A stretch of 16,584 bases of DNA, taken from NCBI GenBank assembly GCA_964462535.1, contig CAYWXV010000057.1:1-16584 (forward strand). Reading direction: 5' to 3'. The notes beneath the pieces were generated by a model. That model saw only the letters and a program-made list of their open reading frames with translations, did not search any database and had not been told where the DNA came from. The translations under genes were made by a program, and so were the position numbers. Shown here one piece after another: positions 1 to 7,721 of the stretch. Source of the stretch: CAYWXV01 sp964462535. GTDB lineage: Bacteria > Bacteroidota > Ignavibacteria > OLB7. Every line of letters starts with the position of its first letter. The stretch's first letter is position 1.

Positions 1-333
1 TCCGCCGGCGGCGACTGCCGAGCGAACCCTGATCGCCTGGTTGTGATTGAACTTCGTACCTCCCGACGTGACCGATGTCCGCACTAGAAGTCCATGACTG
101 TGATTCCACTGGTGACCCCCAGCCGCCACGGTCGATCGGACCTTGATCCCCTGATTGTGGTTGAACTTCTGGCCGCCCGACTTGACCGATGACCGCACGA
201 GTAGTCCGTGGCTGTGATTCCACTGCTTTCCTCCTGCGGAGACGGTCGATCGAATCTTTAGACCCTGGTTGTGATTGAACTTCTGGCCTCCCGACCTGAC
301 CGATGCCCGGACCATCAGACCGTGACTGTGATT
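1..333 (-). repeat. 114-bp (2 x 57 bp) coding tandem repeat
   Basis: The word TTGAACTTC (plus strand) recurs at 47-55, 161-169 and 275-283, exactly 114 bp apart. Each 114-bp unit splits into two diverged 57-bp halves, giving almost six 19-residue units in the visible part. The period is a multiple of three and the copies differ mainly by synonymous or conservative changes, so this is a protein repeat rather than a non-coding satellite. Confidence 0.88.
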
Positions 334-375
334 CCATCGGTAGCCGCCTGCCTTGATTGTCGCTCTTGTCTTCAT
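1..375 (-). CDS. Partial 19-residue-repeat protein (NHSHG/NHNQG repeats), function unknown
   Basis: Open frame from ATG at 375 through the left edge (125 codons visible, C-terminus missing). An in-frame TAA lies a short way upstream and this is the only ATG/GTG/TTG after it; a GAGGA ribosome-binding site at 385-389 sits 9 nt before the ATG. The protein starts MKTRATIKAGG and then consists of 19-residue units of the form (W/F)NH(S/N)(H/Q)G-L/I-x-V-R-S-x-V-x-x-GG-x-x, alternating WNHSHG and FNHNQG, so the true period is 38 residues (114 bp). The visible part has no Asp or Glu and is rich in Lys/Arg, His, Asn and Gly. There is no signal peptide and no membrane segment. The repeats differ by synonymous codons (NHNQ is written AATCACAACCAG and AACCACAATCAG), which argues for selection on protein. 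The HTH regulator lies 207 nt upstream. I recall short bacterial peptides with a KVKTxVKAG...NHNQ signature, but cannot verify a family; a repeat-bearing precursor peptide or a structural repeat protein are both possible. Confidence 0.82.
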   Translation of the reverse strand, partial: MKTRATIKAGGYRWNHSHGLMVRASVRSGGQKFNHNQGLKIRSTVSAGGKQWNHSHGLLVRSSVKSGGQKFNHNQGIKVRSTVAAGGHQWNHSHGLLVRTSVTSGGTKFNHNQAIRVRSAVAAGG

Positions 376-582
376 TCCCGCATGTCCTCGTGTGTGGGTG
401 TTGGTTTCGATTTCGACCGATGCAACTTACCCACCGAGGGAGGGGAGGTCCCTACGTATTAACTACGTACGGGTGTGGTGGAGCTAGCCGAAATCGCCGT
501 GAACACCAAGCAACCCCCTATTGTCCACGTGATTTTCAGCGTGTCTGATACGCGTAGCGGGTCGCGTGAGGCACGTGGCAGA
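376..582. other. Intergenic region upstream of the repeat-protein gene
   Basis: 207 bp between the HTH regulator's stop and the repeat protein's start. It contains a 5-bp inverted repeat, ACGCG/CGCGT (550-554 and 563-567), just behind the regulator, and two nearby TACGTA palindromes around 453-470. I see no U-tract terminator and no clear TAnnTTTG promoter, so read-through from the regulator is possible but unproven. Confidence 0.5.
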
Positions 583-2304
583 TTACACTTCGAGCGTCGC
601 CAGGTACGTGCTGACATTCATGTCGTCGGCCAGCCCAAGCTTCTTCCGAATCCGGTAGCGGTGGTGTTCAGCGGTGCGAGCGGAGATGGAGAGGACATCC
701 GCAACCTCCTTGCTGGACATGTTCAGTCGAAGCAAGGCACAGACCTTGAGTTCGGCGCGCGTCAGGGTGGGACACCGTATGGCGACAGCGTGAAGGAAGC
801 CCCGGTGGACCATCTCGAACTGCGCTTCGAAGGCCTTCCAGTCCCGCTCGGAATGAAGGCTTCCATCGACCTTGCGGATCAGGTCCTTGATGGCTGTTTC
901 GTTCTTGGCGCCAACCCTCTCCGTTGCCTCCACAACATCATTCTTCAGTGCCTGAAGGAACTGGTTCTTCTCGATCAGATTCAGTGCCATTGCCGTCAGC
1001 TCGGAGTTCTTGTGTGCCATTTCCTCCTCGAGCCTGACCTTTTCCAGGCGGAGAATCTCACGTTCGCGCTCGGCCCGCTCGATTTCCTCTCGCATCTCCA
1101 TTTCGACAATCGCCCGCTGCTGTTCCTGGCCGCGGATCCTCTCTGTCAACTCCGTCGATCGCTTGTGGTGATTCAGGGCCATGGCGGCGTTCCCCTCCTC
1201 CTCATACAAACGGAAGAGAATTCGGTGGATGGTGTTGCAGATCTCCATCTCTCCAGCCACCTCAGCTTCGTGAAGTGTTGCGTCGAGGGTTTGGAATGCC
1301 TCATCCCTTCGATTCAACCGGAACAACGTATCTCCAATGCTTGCTGCGATCGAGAGTCGCGAAGGATCGTCGGCGACCCTGGCCAGTCTTGCCGCGCGTT
1401 CCTGGTATGCGAGTCGGGTCTCAAGGTCGTCAGTCATCTCGGCAAACAGATGTACCAGGTATGACTCATGCCCGGGTGTGTTCATCCTGCGCGATCGCTC
1501 GATCCCCGATTCACAGCGCCTCCTCGCCTCATCTACTCGTCCAAGCCTGAAGAGCGATGTGGTGACGTTAACGTCATCAAAGAGCATCTGCCATTCATTC
1601 CCCCCTTCATCCATAAGCTGCGCGTTCCGCTGAAAGAACTCGTAGGCCTTCTGGACATTGTTCATCCCGAGGAAGATGGTCCCGATGTTGTTGTTAATGA
1701 AGTAGAGACCACTCCGACTCCCGATACTCTCGCACAACCTCAAGCTCTGTTGATAGTGTTCCAGAGCACGGGGGTAGTCGCCGAGTCTATCAAAGAGAAC
1801 GCCGAGAGAATTGTGTACAAGCGATTGTCGGCTTGCGTCCTGGTTCGCACGAGCCAGTTCCAGGCTCTCATCCAGGCAGACCGCCCCTTTCGGATAGTCA
1901 CCGATCTTGGTGTAGACGATTCCGATTTGATGAAGAATGCGCGATAGCAGAACCGTCTCCTCCGTCTCTCGGACAAGTTTCAATCCATTCTGGAGCGACT
2001 CCAGTGCTTCATTGTTCCGCTCCAGGCGCTCGAGGGCTCCGGCGATCATTGCGTGACTGTGTGCCTTCCGGTCTCGGTCGCGCGTTCGCGTCGAAAGTCG
2101 GAGAGCATGTTGCGCCAGTTCCAATGCCTCGTGCGGATTGTCTTCATAGATGCGATACGAAAGCTCATTGAGATTGTCGATCCTCTCAATCGTCACCTTC
2201 GATTCTTTGAGGCGTTGTCGCAGTTCCTCGATTGTCATCGGAAGAATTTCGGAATGAGGTTCGGCCTCGCTGGTATGTCGAACGTCGTCAGAGGCACGGC
2301 GCAT
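583..2304 (-). CDS. TPR / coiled-coil / LuxR-type HTH regulator
   Basis: Probable cytoplasmic transcription regulator of 573 residues. Roughly residues 25-385 are tetratricopeptide repeats, with recurring motifs such as LGDYPRALEHYQQSL and IGDYPKGAVCLDESL. A long charged coiled coil follows (about 390-460, rich in Glu/Arg/Lys), and the last 60 residues form a LuxR/GerE-type helix-turn-helix (LTRAELKVCALL...SSKEVADVLSIS...HHRYRIRKKLGL). I see no membrane segment and no kinase or receiver domain, so the TPRs probably sense a peptide or protein partner. The ATG at 2304 has GGGGGA just before it; an in-frame TTG at 2358 would add 18 residues and leave only 9 nt to the upstream lipoprotein gene, so the start is uncertain. 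It is co-directional with the protease and lipoprotein genes upstream and the repeat-protein gene downstream, and may control some of them. Confidence 0.88.
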   Translation of the reverse strand: MRRASDDVRHTSEAEPHSEILPMTIEELRQRLKESKVTIERIDNLNELSYRIYEDNPHEALELAQHALRLSTRTRDRDRKAHSHAMIAGALERLERNNEALESLQNGLKLVRETEETVLLSRILHQIGIVYTKIGDYPKGAVCLDESLELARANQDASRQSLVHNSLGVLFDRLGDYPRALEHYQQSLRLCESIGSRSGLYFINNNIGTIFLGMNNVQKAYEFFQRNAQLMDEGGNEWQMLFDDVNVTTSLFRLGRVDEARRRCESGIERSRRMNTPGHESYLVHLFAEMTDDLETRLAYQERAARLARVADDPSRLSIAASIGDTLFRLNRRDEAFQTLDATLHEAEVAGEMEICNTIHRILFRLYEEEGNAAMALNHHKRSTELTERIRGQEQQRAIVEMEMREEIERAEREREILRLEKVRLEEEMAHKNSELTAMALNLIEKNQFLQALKNDVVEATERVGAKNETAIKDLIRKVDGSLHSERDWKAFEAQFEMVHRGFLHAVAIRCPTLTRAELKVCALLRLNMSSKEVADVLSISARTAEHHRYRIRKKLGLADDMNVSTYLATLEV

Positions 2305-2367
2305 CGTCCCCCATTTCTCGAATGGGAAAGGGAGACTCGATGTGCCTTTGGAATACAAGCGTTAGCG

Positions 2368-3054
2368 TTACCATGGGTGCGACCCTCTGCTCTTTGCGAC
2401 CGCGGACAGGTCGTCCAACGTGCCTCGCGCTGAGAGTACACCGGCGGAGTCGATGCCAACCGTATCGGACGCCTGAATGAACATCGCCTGTCGACCCGCC
2501 AGTCCCATCTGAAATGTGTTGGTGGCGTCAACGCCTCCAACGAAGTCCACGTTGAGGGCTGGGATTCGCACAAGGAAGACAGAGTCGATGGGAATCCCGG
2601 ACTGGGATGCGAACACCTCGCGCCGCTGCGTGAATTGTCGTGCCGACGTGGTGCCGCCGATGGCAACTGGTACGAAACCAGAGCTATCCTCCTCCATTAC
2701 GATCAACGCGCGCGAGGTCTGCCCAAGCAGCACAGGGTACATACGCTGGTGAACGTCAATCAACATAGCAAGCGGGTCTATGGACGTTGTGTAGCGCCCA
2801 AGAGCACTATCAGCGATGTAGTACACTGTAAACGGCACGCCTAGGCGCACGTCGGCCGCTTGCCCGATATTGTCGAGTCCCAGAACTTTGAGATTGCCCC
2901 CTCGTGCCATGTGCCGGTACTTCTCGAGAGCCCGAGTTTCCGTGGTTCGTTTCCGGTCGTCGGAATTCTCGTCCGTACAAGACTGAACTACGAGCATTAG
3001 AATGAGGACGGAGCATCCGATCGCCAGGCAATTGGCCCATGTGGATCTATACAT
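2368..3054 (-). CDS. Hypothetical lipoprotein
   Basis: 228 residues. The N-terminus has a basic start, a hydrophobic stretch (about 10-24) and a lipobox-like LVVQSC with Cys26 as the likely lipidation site, followed by an acidic, polar linker (TDENSDD). The rest is a mixed soluble domain with no motif I recognise; segments such as VLLGQTSRALIVMEEDSSG and SVFLVRIPALNVDFVGGVD suggest beta strands. The start codon lies 1 nt after the stop of the protease gene (TAA-A-ATG), with GGGAG upstream inside that gene's end, so the two are very probably translationally coupled. An envelope-anchored partner, inhibitor or receptor for the co-expressed protease are possibilities from context only. Confidence 0.78.
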   Translation of the reverse strand: MYRSTWANCLAIGCSVLILMLVVQSCTDENSDDRKRTTETRALEKYRHMARGGNLKVLGLDNIGQAADVRLGVPFTVYYIADSALGRYTTSIDPLAMLIDVHQRMYPVLLGQTSRALIVMEEDSSGFVPVAIGGTTSARQFTQRREVFASQSGIPIDSVFLVRIPALNVDFVGGVDATNTFQMGLAGRQAMFIQASDTVGIDSAGVLSARGTLDDLSAVAKSRGSHPW

Positions 3055-3055
3055 T

Positions 3056-3751
3056 TTAGTGGCTCCCGTCGGCGTGATGAATATCGTAGGTGGTGCGATA
3101 GGTAACGTGCGCGCCGAACGTATATGTCATGCCGTTCGTCGGATCGGTCCAAACGCAGTCATAGTTCGAAGCATCGAGGAACGAGTAGGTGTACAGCCAC
3201 GAATCACCCTCCCCAACCGGCATTGGATCGTGAACGTATGCCCACGCCCCTTCGGCATCTGAGTAATAGCCGTACACGACAATTTCATGCGTAGGGCCAG
3301 TCGTGTCCGGAGAAATCCACTCCCAGCACACAATTAAGGGAAATCCCGCATTGATCTGTCCGGTGATGCTCTCGACCGATGTCCCGGACGACCAGGGAAT
3401 CAGTCCCTCCGTATAATATCTCGCGCCAACACCATTTCTAATGAGAAACTCTGCAGCGGCCGCGCCAAGACCCGTGCAATCATATGAGCAGCAGTGCATC
3501 GCGCTCATACCGGCAATACCGTCCACGTCTCCAGATATCAGGGAGCACTGGAGATCCTTATCGGCTCCCACAATTCCGTAGTAGTGCATAATCATTTGTG
3601 CCGAGGCTATCCAGCACCAATGACTGGCATTCTGCGGAATCAACTCGACGTTCATTGCACGATCCTCGGCTTCCGCGGAATTCGACTGAAGAGCGATCGC
3701 TATGCACAGGGGGCCAAGCCACCAGTGTGCACGCTGTGTCGTTATACGCAT
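3056..3751 (-). CDS. Secreted papain-like cysteine protease (C39_2/C70-like)
   Basis: 231 residues. The ATG at 3751 is chosen because AAAGGAG lies 8 nt upstream and the protein then starts with a signal peptide (MRITTQRAHWW, hydrophobic core to about residue 21, cleavage probably near SAEA-ED); a longer in-frame ORF reaches 3838 but lacks these. The papain-like signature is clear: Gln40 as oxyanion residue and Cys46 as nucleophile in QNASHWCWIASAQM, then His155 in THEIVVYGY and Asp175 in YVHDPMP as the rest of the triad. Extra cysteines (QCS, MHCC, DC) resemble secreted members of this class. It likely cleaves peptides outside the cytoplasm. It is the first gene of the minus-strand cluster, followed by a coupled lipoprotein. 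Family is confident at fold level; the exact MEROPS family and substrate are not determinable here. Confidence 0.85.
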   Translation of the reverse strand: MRITTQRAHWWLGPLCIAIALQSNSAEAEDRAMNVELIPQNASHWCWIASAQMIMHYYGIVGADKDLQCSLISGDVDGIAGMSAMHCCSYDCTGLGAAAAEFLIRNGVGARYYTEGLIPWSSGTSVESITGQINAGFPLIVCWEWISPDTTGPTHEIVVYGYYSDAEGAWAYVHDPMPVGEGDSWLYTYSFLDASNYDCVWTDPTNGMTYTFGAHVTYRTTYDIHHADGSH

Positions 3752-3850
3752 GTTCGTCACTCCTTTGGGCGAATCAGGTCCCGCATTTGGATATATTTGC
3801 CCCCGCAAGACCCACGACGCTCCCGAATCCACACACAAACGGAGGCTGAA
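3752..3850. promoter_or_regulatory. Divergent intergenic promoter region
   Basis: 99 bp between two diverging starts. On the plus strand TATATTTG at 3792-3799 matches the Bacteroidota -7 consensus TAnnTTTG and would give a leader of about 45 nt for the gene at 3851; its -33 TTG is not at the usual distance (nearest TTTG at 3764-3767, 24 nt away). I see no comparable element for the minus-strand protease gene. Both genes have good Shine-Dalgarno sequences here (AAAGGAG on the minus strand, CGGAGG at 3840-3845 on the plus strand). Confidence 0.5.
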
Positions 3851-4438
3851 ATGTCGAGCTTGACATGGAATGGCGTGCAGGGACGCATCGAGGCGATCGT
3901 TCCTGACGGAGGCAAAGCCTTGGTTGTTGTCAGACTTGAGGGGACTTTCGTAAAGCGCGTAGAGGTAGCCGACACGGCAGGAACGACCGTAAAACGATGG
4001 ACGACGTGCCCCATAATGCCGGGCGATCCTCCCTCGACGATGCAGATTCCCATGGACACCGACGATAGCCTGCCGGGGATTGCGGGGGGAACGTACTACA
4101 TCACGGCCTGGGGTGAGCTAAATGACTGCCCACCAACGAACACGCCGATGCTGCTCACGCTGCTGCAGCAAACACAGCTGACCACACCACTTGTTCCGGG
4201 CGAGAAGCGCACCGAGGGCATGCACTTTCATTTCCAGATTATGGTGGGTGAGACGGTCCACATTACCATAATTGTTGAACCTGGAGCGGGAGGAGGACGA
4301 CGTGAGGTTCAGGATACAGGCTCTGAATCGGCGCCGGCGGAGACCGTACCAGTCGTTGATTCCGGGGACGCGGTAAGGCCGGTTGGAAGGTCGCTGAAGA
4401 GCGCAAAGAGCGAAAAGCGGGCTCGAAAGCGCAAGTGA
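3851..4438 (+). CDS. Hypothetical protein with basic C-terminal tail
   Basis: 195 residues, family not recognised. The ATG at 3851 is preceded by CGGAGG with 5 nt spacing; an upstream in-frame extension would run into the divergent protease gene and is rejected. Residues 1-150 look beta-rich with alternating hydrophobics (GKALVVVRLEGTFVKRVEV, GGTYYITAWGEL, FHFQIMVGETVHITIIVEP), perhaps a beta-sandwich. A flexible, acidic/proline linker follows (about 155-178), then a strongly basic tail ending SEKRARKRK. There is no signal peptide or membrane helix. The basic tail could bind nucleic acid or an acidic partner. It converges on the DUF4062 gene across a hairpin and diverges from the protease operon, so it has its own transcription unit. 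Confidence 0.75.
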   Translation: MSSLTWNGVQGRIEAIVPDGGKALVVVRLEGTFVKRVEVADTAGTTVKRWTTCPIMPGDPPSTMQIPMDTDDSLPGIAGGTYYITAWGELNDCPPTNTPMLLTLLQQTQLTTPLVPGEKRTEGMHFHFQIMVGETVHITIIVEPGAGGGRREVQDTGSESAPAETVPVVDSGDAVRPVGRSLKSAKSEKRARKRK

Positions 4439-4493
4439 GCGCGCAAGGACAATGTTGATCGCAAGGTTTCGTTTTATCGCGCGTTTTCCGGTC

Positions 4494-4527
4494 GGGCCCT
4501 GATTCAATCACAATCGAATCGGGGCCC
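4494..4527 (+). terminator. Hairpin between convergent genes
   Basis: A 12-bp stem (arms 4494-4505 and 4516-4527, one G-T wobble, GGGCCC-rich base) with a 10-nt loop, lying between the stops at 4438 (plus) and 4536 (minus). The following plus-strand bases are only weakly T-rich (CGTTATTA), so intrinsic termination would be imperfect. It may serve both directions. Confidence 0.6.
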
Positions 4528-4535
4528 CGTTATTA

Positions 4536-7500
4536 CTACCCGGTACCCGACCCACCCACGCCAGCCAACCGGTCCGCCACCCTCTGCGCGTCGCAGTCAT
4601 TTCCCATCATTTGCAGGAGCTCAAGATAACCCTTGAATGTCCTTTGCGTACTGGGATGTTCGAATCCAAGTCGCTCCTCCTTTTGAGGAAGGTATTGCGT
4701 GTAGAGTTGCTCTGCCTCGGTTAACCTCCCTTGGTGCTTCAGCGCATTGGCTATGTACAGATTGCACTCAATGGTATTGACGTTTTCCGTCCCAAACACG
4801 CTCTCACGAATCTGGAGGGCTTCTCGAAATGTGTTCTCGGCGTCGGCACACTCTCCTGTCCTCAGCTGAAGCGTTCCGTAAATCACCAGCGCGTGCGCCG
4901 TCGTGGGATGACTGGCGCCGCCTAGGCTCCGACATGTCTGCAGGGCCTGCTCACAGTACTCTCGGGCGCGATTATACTCCCCGCGGTCGGTGAGTACCGT
5001 GGCAAGATTCAGCTTATTTGCGATCGTCTCGGAGTGGGTCGGTCCAAACGTGCGCAGATTTATTGCCAGGGCGCGCGTCAGCTCCTGGATGGCGTCGCTC
5101 GTGCGCCCGAATCCAATCAATAGTGCACCCAGGTTGTTGTGCCAAGAGGCGATTTCAGGGTGGTTCCTACCCAGCACCCGCTCTCCAATGTCGATTGCCC
5201 TCCGGGTCAGGCGCTCGGCCTCGGGCAAGTCTCCTCTAGCGTAGACAACAGTTGCCAGATTGCTTAAGCTGGTGGCCGTATCGACGTGCCCCTCGCCCCA
5301 CAGTCGTTCGTTCGTCTCCAGAACACGACGGCATAGCGATTCAGCCTTGTCGAACTCCCGTTTCTGGTAGTAGACATCCGCAAGTTGCTGCATCGAATCA
5401 ACGCTCTCCCGCGCCGCAGGTCCGTAAACGTTGTCGAGAACGTCTATTGCACGGAGAAGGAACTCCTCGGCCTTATCGAACTCACCGTTGTCCTCGTGAT
5501 ACCGACCGAGCGAAAAGAGACTCTTTGCGGTGTCGGGATGCTCAGGACCGAGGTCCGACTCGCGAATGCGAAGAGCTTCCTCGATGAACGCAAGAGAGGA
5601 TTGATGATCGCCAGCTGAGCGAAGAACTGTTCCAACGCGATCCAGCAGATCTGCCAGGTCCTCAGGTGAGGGTTGATCTTCTTTGAAGAGGGCGATCATT
5701 CGATTGTACGACCCCGCCATCGAGTGGTGCTCGCGTAGCGGAACCCAGTACTCCAGAAGCTCGTGATTGCGCTGTGGATTGTTGAGCAGCCGGAACAGGG
5801 GGAGGTCACTCAACGTTGCGGCCAATCGCTCCCACGCCTCCAGTTGCTGGAGCTGCCATGGAAGTTCGTATGCCTTCCGATCATCCGCCGGCCTCCCCCC
5901 GAAGTAGTGAACCAATTCCTCACGCGTGTGCCTCACTACGGCCGTATCGCGGCAGTAGCGCCGTTCGACCGCGTCTCGGAAATACGTGTGGAAGAACGTG
6001 AACCGACCTCCACGCTCCAATAGATGATAGTCGAGCGCATTCAGCAGCACGTTCAGACGCATTTCGGAGTGCATCGTCATTGCGCCGATCTCATTGCGCT
6101 GAAGTCCGTCACGTGAGGTCCAGAGCAGTCGAAGAACGTGCTGCACGGGTCTTGGACCGAAGTCATCCTCGATGCGCTCCAATACGCGTTGGAACAGCTC
6201 GGCAGTGTCTTGCGCAGAGAGCGTGGAATCGATCCACCTGGGAAGTGTCTCGTAATCGCCGAACATCCGAAGTTCTTCCAGGAACGTTCGGAGATAGAGT
6301 GGTTGTGCTGACTGCGGGGCCTGGGCGACGCGTTGTATGAGTTCGGGTGAGAGACCCTTGTGGTACTCTCCGAGATAGCGGACGACCATCGCCTCTCGCT
6401 CTGCAGTCGTCAACGGTTCCAGCAACAGGCTCCGCCAGTTTTCGAATCGGGTTGACTGCGCCGTCAGGTCTTCGGTCGACGTCACGATGAGCCGCACGTT
6501 CGGAGGAATGTGGTCTGGGAACCAGATGAAATCGCTCTCATCGTCCGGGAGTTGATTTACTCCGTCAAGGACAAGAACTAGCGTCTCATCCTCGACACGC
6601 GCAAGCCAGGTTGGTAGGGCGATTGCGAGCGCACCCTGATCGGATGGAATCGGCTCCTCGATTCCGCAATGATCGGCTATTTCCATGATCACATGACGGA
6701 TCAGATCGAATCGGTCGCCGCTCCCGTGTCCTATTCCGGAGTAATGTTCAATCACGAATGAACCCGGTTTCTGTCGTCGATAGCGTTCGACCCAGTAGGC
6801 AACAAGTGCGCTCTTTCCGGCGCCCGACGGGGAGCAGATCAGCAGGGGAGGTGTGTGGGATTCCGCGTGGCGGTCAAGGGCATCCAGGTAGTGCGTTCTA
6901 GGGATGTAGGCGCGACGACGGCTGGCTGCAAACGCCTGATGATAGCGTCGTTCGCGATCCAGTGGAGTCGGTTCGATATTCGGGAGGAAGTCGCGCTTGA
7001 TGACGTCGACCAGATCGTCGAATACCAGCTCCCCGAGGGTCGCCGGGTCTCGAAACTCTCTGAGGGGAAGCCCCTTTGACGCTATCCTCTCACGGAGGGC
7101 CCGAATCCGGGCGTCCTCGTCCGTGGGCTCCTCACTCAGGCGTCGTCTTTCACGACGGAAGTAGAAATAGGCACCGGTTGCGGAGGCCGGGTCGCGTAGC
7201 GCACCGTGACTACACTCCATTTCCAGCAGGCTATGCGAATCGCCGGCCGCGTCCTCGATCCATGGGTACTGTGCAATGAGATCGTGGTCCTTGTGAACGT
7301 CGGGAATCGATGGAATCCAACCATACCGACTACCAATGATGCCGATGAAGTACGGGCGGCAGCGATCAATTTCTTCCAGGCAGGTTCGAACAATTTTCCC
7401 TTGAGCCGCCTCCTCATCCGTTAATCCCCATCGGAGATCGATCTCCGTGAATTCAATCCCGTTCTCGCGACAGAGCGCACGGATCTCCGGGAAGATCTTC

Positions 7501-7571
7501 TTGACCAGATACTCCCGCTCCTCATGTAGGTCTCTGAAAGTGGAACTGATGAAGACGCGAAGTTGACTCAT
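4536..7571 (-). CDS. DUF4062 / P-loop (STAND-like) NTPase / TPR protein
   Basis: 1011 residues from the ATG at 7571 (in-frame GTG 7577 and TTG 7583 are alternatives; none has a clear Shine-Dalgarno). Domain order: residues 2-90 a DUF4062 domain (LRVFISSTFRDLHEEREYL, EIDLRWGLTDEEAAQG, GIIGSRYGW); about 220-450 a P-loop NTPase with Walker A SPSGAGKS (Lys253) and Walker B LVLVLDGVNQL (Asp336), with a post-NTPase helical region to about 640; about 645-1000 some eight 42-residue kinesin-light-chain-like TPRs (ALRIRE..LGPEHPDTA.SL..LG). This three-part layout is that of STAND switches: N-terminal effector or adaptor, nucleotide switch, C-terminal sensor repeats. DUF4062 also heads large eukaryotic NTPases such as TEP1 and NWD1 (from memory). 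Anti-phage or other conflict signalling is a fair hypothesis, but no nuclease, toxin or other defence gene adjoins it. Confidence 0.88.
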   Translation of the reverse strand: MSQLRVFISSTFRDLHEEREYLVKKIFPEIRALCRENGIEFTEIDLRWGLTDEEAAQGKIVRTCLEEIDRCRPYFIGIIGSRYGWIPSIPDVHKDHDLIAQYPWIEDAAGDSHSLLEMECSHGALRDPASATGAYFYFRRERRRLSEEPTDEDARIRALRERIASKGLPLREFRDPATLGELVFDDLVDVIKRDFLPNIEPTPLDRERRYHQAFAASRRRAYIPRTHYLDALDRHAESHTPPLLICSPSGAGKSALVAYWVERYRRQKPGSFVIEHYSGIGHGSGDRFDLIRHVIMEIADHCGIEEPIPSDQGALAIALPTWLARVEDETLVLVLDGVNQLPDDESDFIWFPDHIPPNVRLIVTSTEDLTAQSTRFENWRSLLLEPLTTAEREAMVVRYLGEYHKGLSPELIQRVAQAPQSAQPLYLRTFLEELRMFGDYETLPRWIDSTLSAQDTAELFQRVLERIEDDFGPRPVQHVLRLLWTSRDGLQRNEIGAMTMHSEMRLNVLLNALDYHLLERGGRFTFFHTYFRDAVERRYCRDTAVVRHTREELVHYFGGRPADDRKAYELPWQLQQLEAWERLAATLSDLPLFRLLNNPQRNHELLEYWVPLREHHSMAGSYNRMIALFKEDQPSPEDLADLLDRVGTVLRSAGDHQSSLAFIEEALRIRESDLGPEHPDTAKSLFSLGRYHEDNGEFDKAEEFLLRAIDVLDNVYGPAARESVDSMQQLADVYYQKREFDKAESLCRRVLETNERLWGEGHVDTATSLSNLATVVYARGDLPEAERLTRRAIDIGERVLGRNHPEIASWHNNLGALLIGFGRTSDAIQELTRALAINLRTFGPTHSETIANKLNLATVLTDRGEYNRAREYCEQALQTCRSLGGASHPTTAHALVIYGTLQLRTGECADAENTFREALQIRESVFGTENVNTIECNLYIANALKHQGRLTEAEQLYTQYLPQKEERLGFEHPSTQRTFKGYLELLQMMGNDCDAQRVADRLAGVGGSGTG

Positions 7572-7641
7572 GGACACGGGCAATCGGTAAGGTCAAGCGC
7601 GGTGCTGATGGAGTATGATCCGGGGAGGGGAGGGGTGTCGG

Positions 7642-7674
7642 CAAATGTACGACATCTCGGCAGCGAATCTCGGC
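7642..7674 (-). promoter_or_regulatory. Candidate promoter and operator of the DUF4062 gene
   Basis: On the minus strand TACATTTG (7649-7642) fits the Bacteroidota -7 element TAnnTTTG and would give a leader of about 64 nt. Just upstream of it are two direct copies of GCCGAGAT (plus-strand ATCTCGGC at 7654-7661 and 7667-7674), 13 bp apart, where a regulator could sit. No TTG is found at the expected -33 position. The rest of 7572-7721 shows no gene. Confidence 0.4.
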
Positions 7675-7721
7675 TGCACCGACACGTGACCATGGGATCG
7701 CACGCCTGGGCCCGACCGTAG

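Noticed and set aside
1..375. CRISPR array or non-coding satellite
   Set aside because: The unit is 114 bp without spacers, keeps one reading frame and varies synonymously, so it is a coding repeat.
475..1464. Long plus-strand open frame (329 codons)
   Set aside because: It lies fully antisense to the HTH regulator, whose TPR and HTH motifs are unambiguous; no domain is visible in it.
3056..3838. Longer start for the protease at 3838
   Set aside because: The extension has no ribosome-binding site and displaces the signal peptide; ATG 3751 has AAAGGAG at good spacing.
3494..3850. N-terminal extension of the gene at 3851
   Set aside because: It would overlap the divergent protease gene antisense and both promoter and ribosome-binding site at 3792-3845; the ATG at 3851 has CGGAGG.
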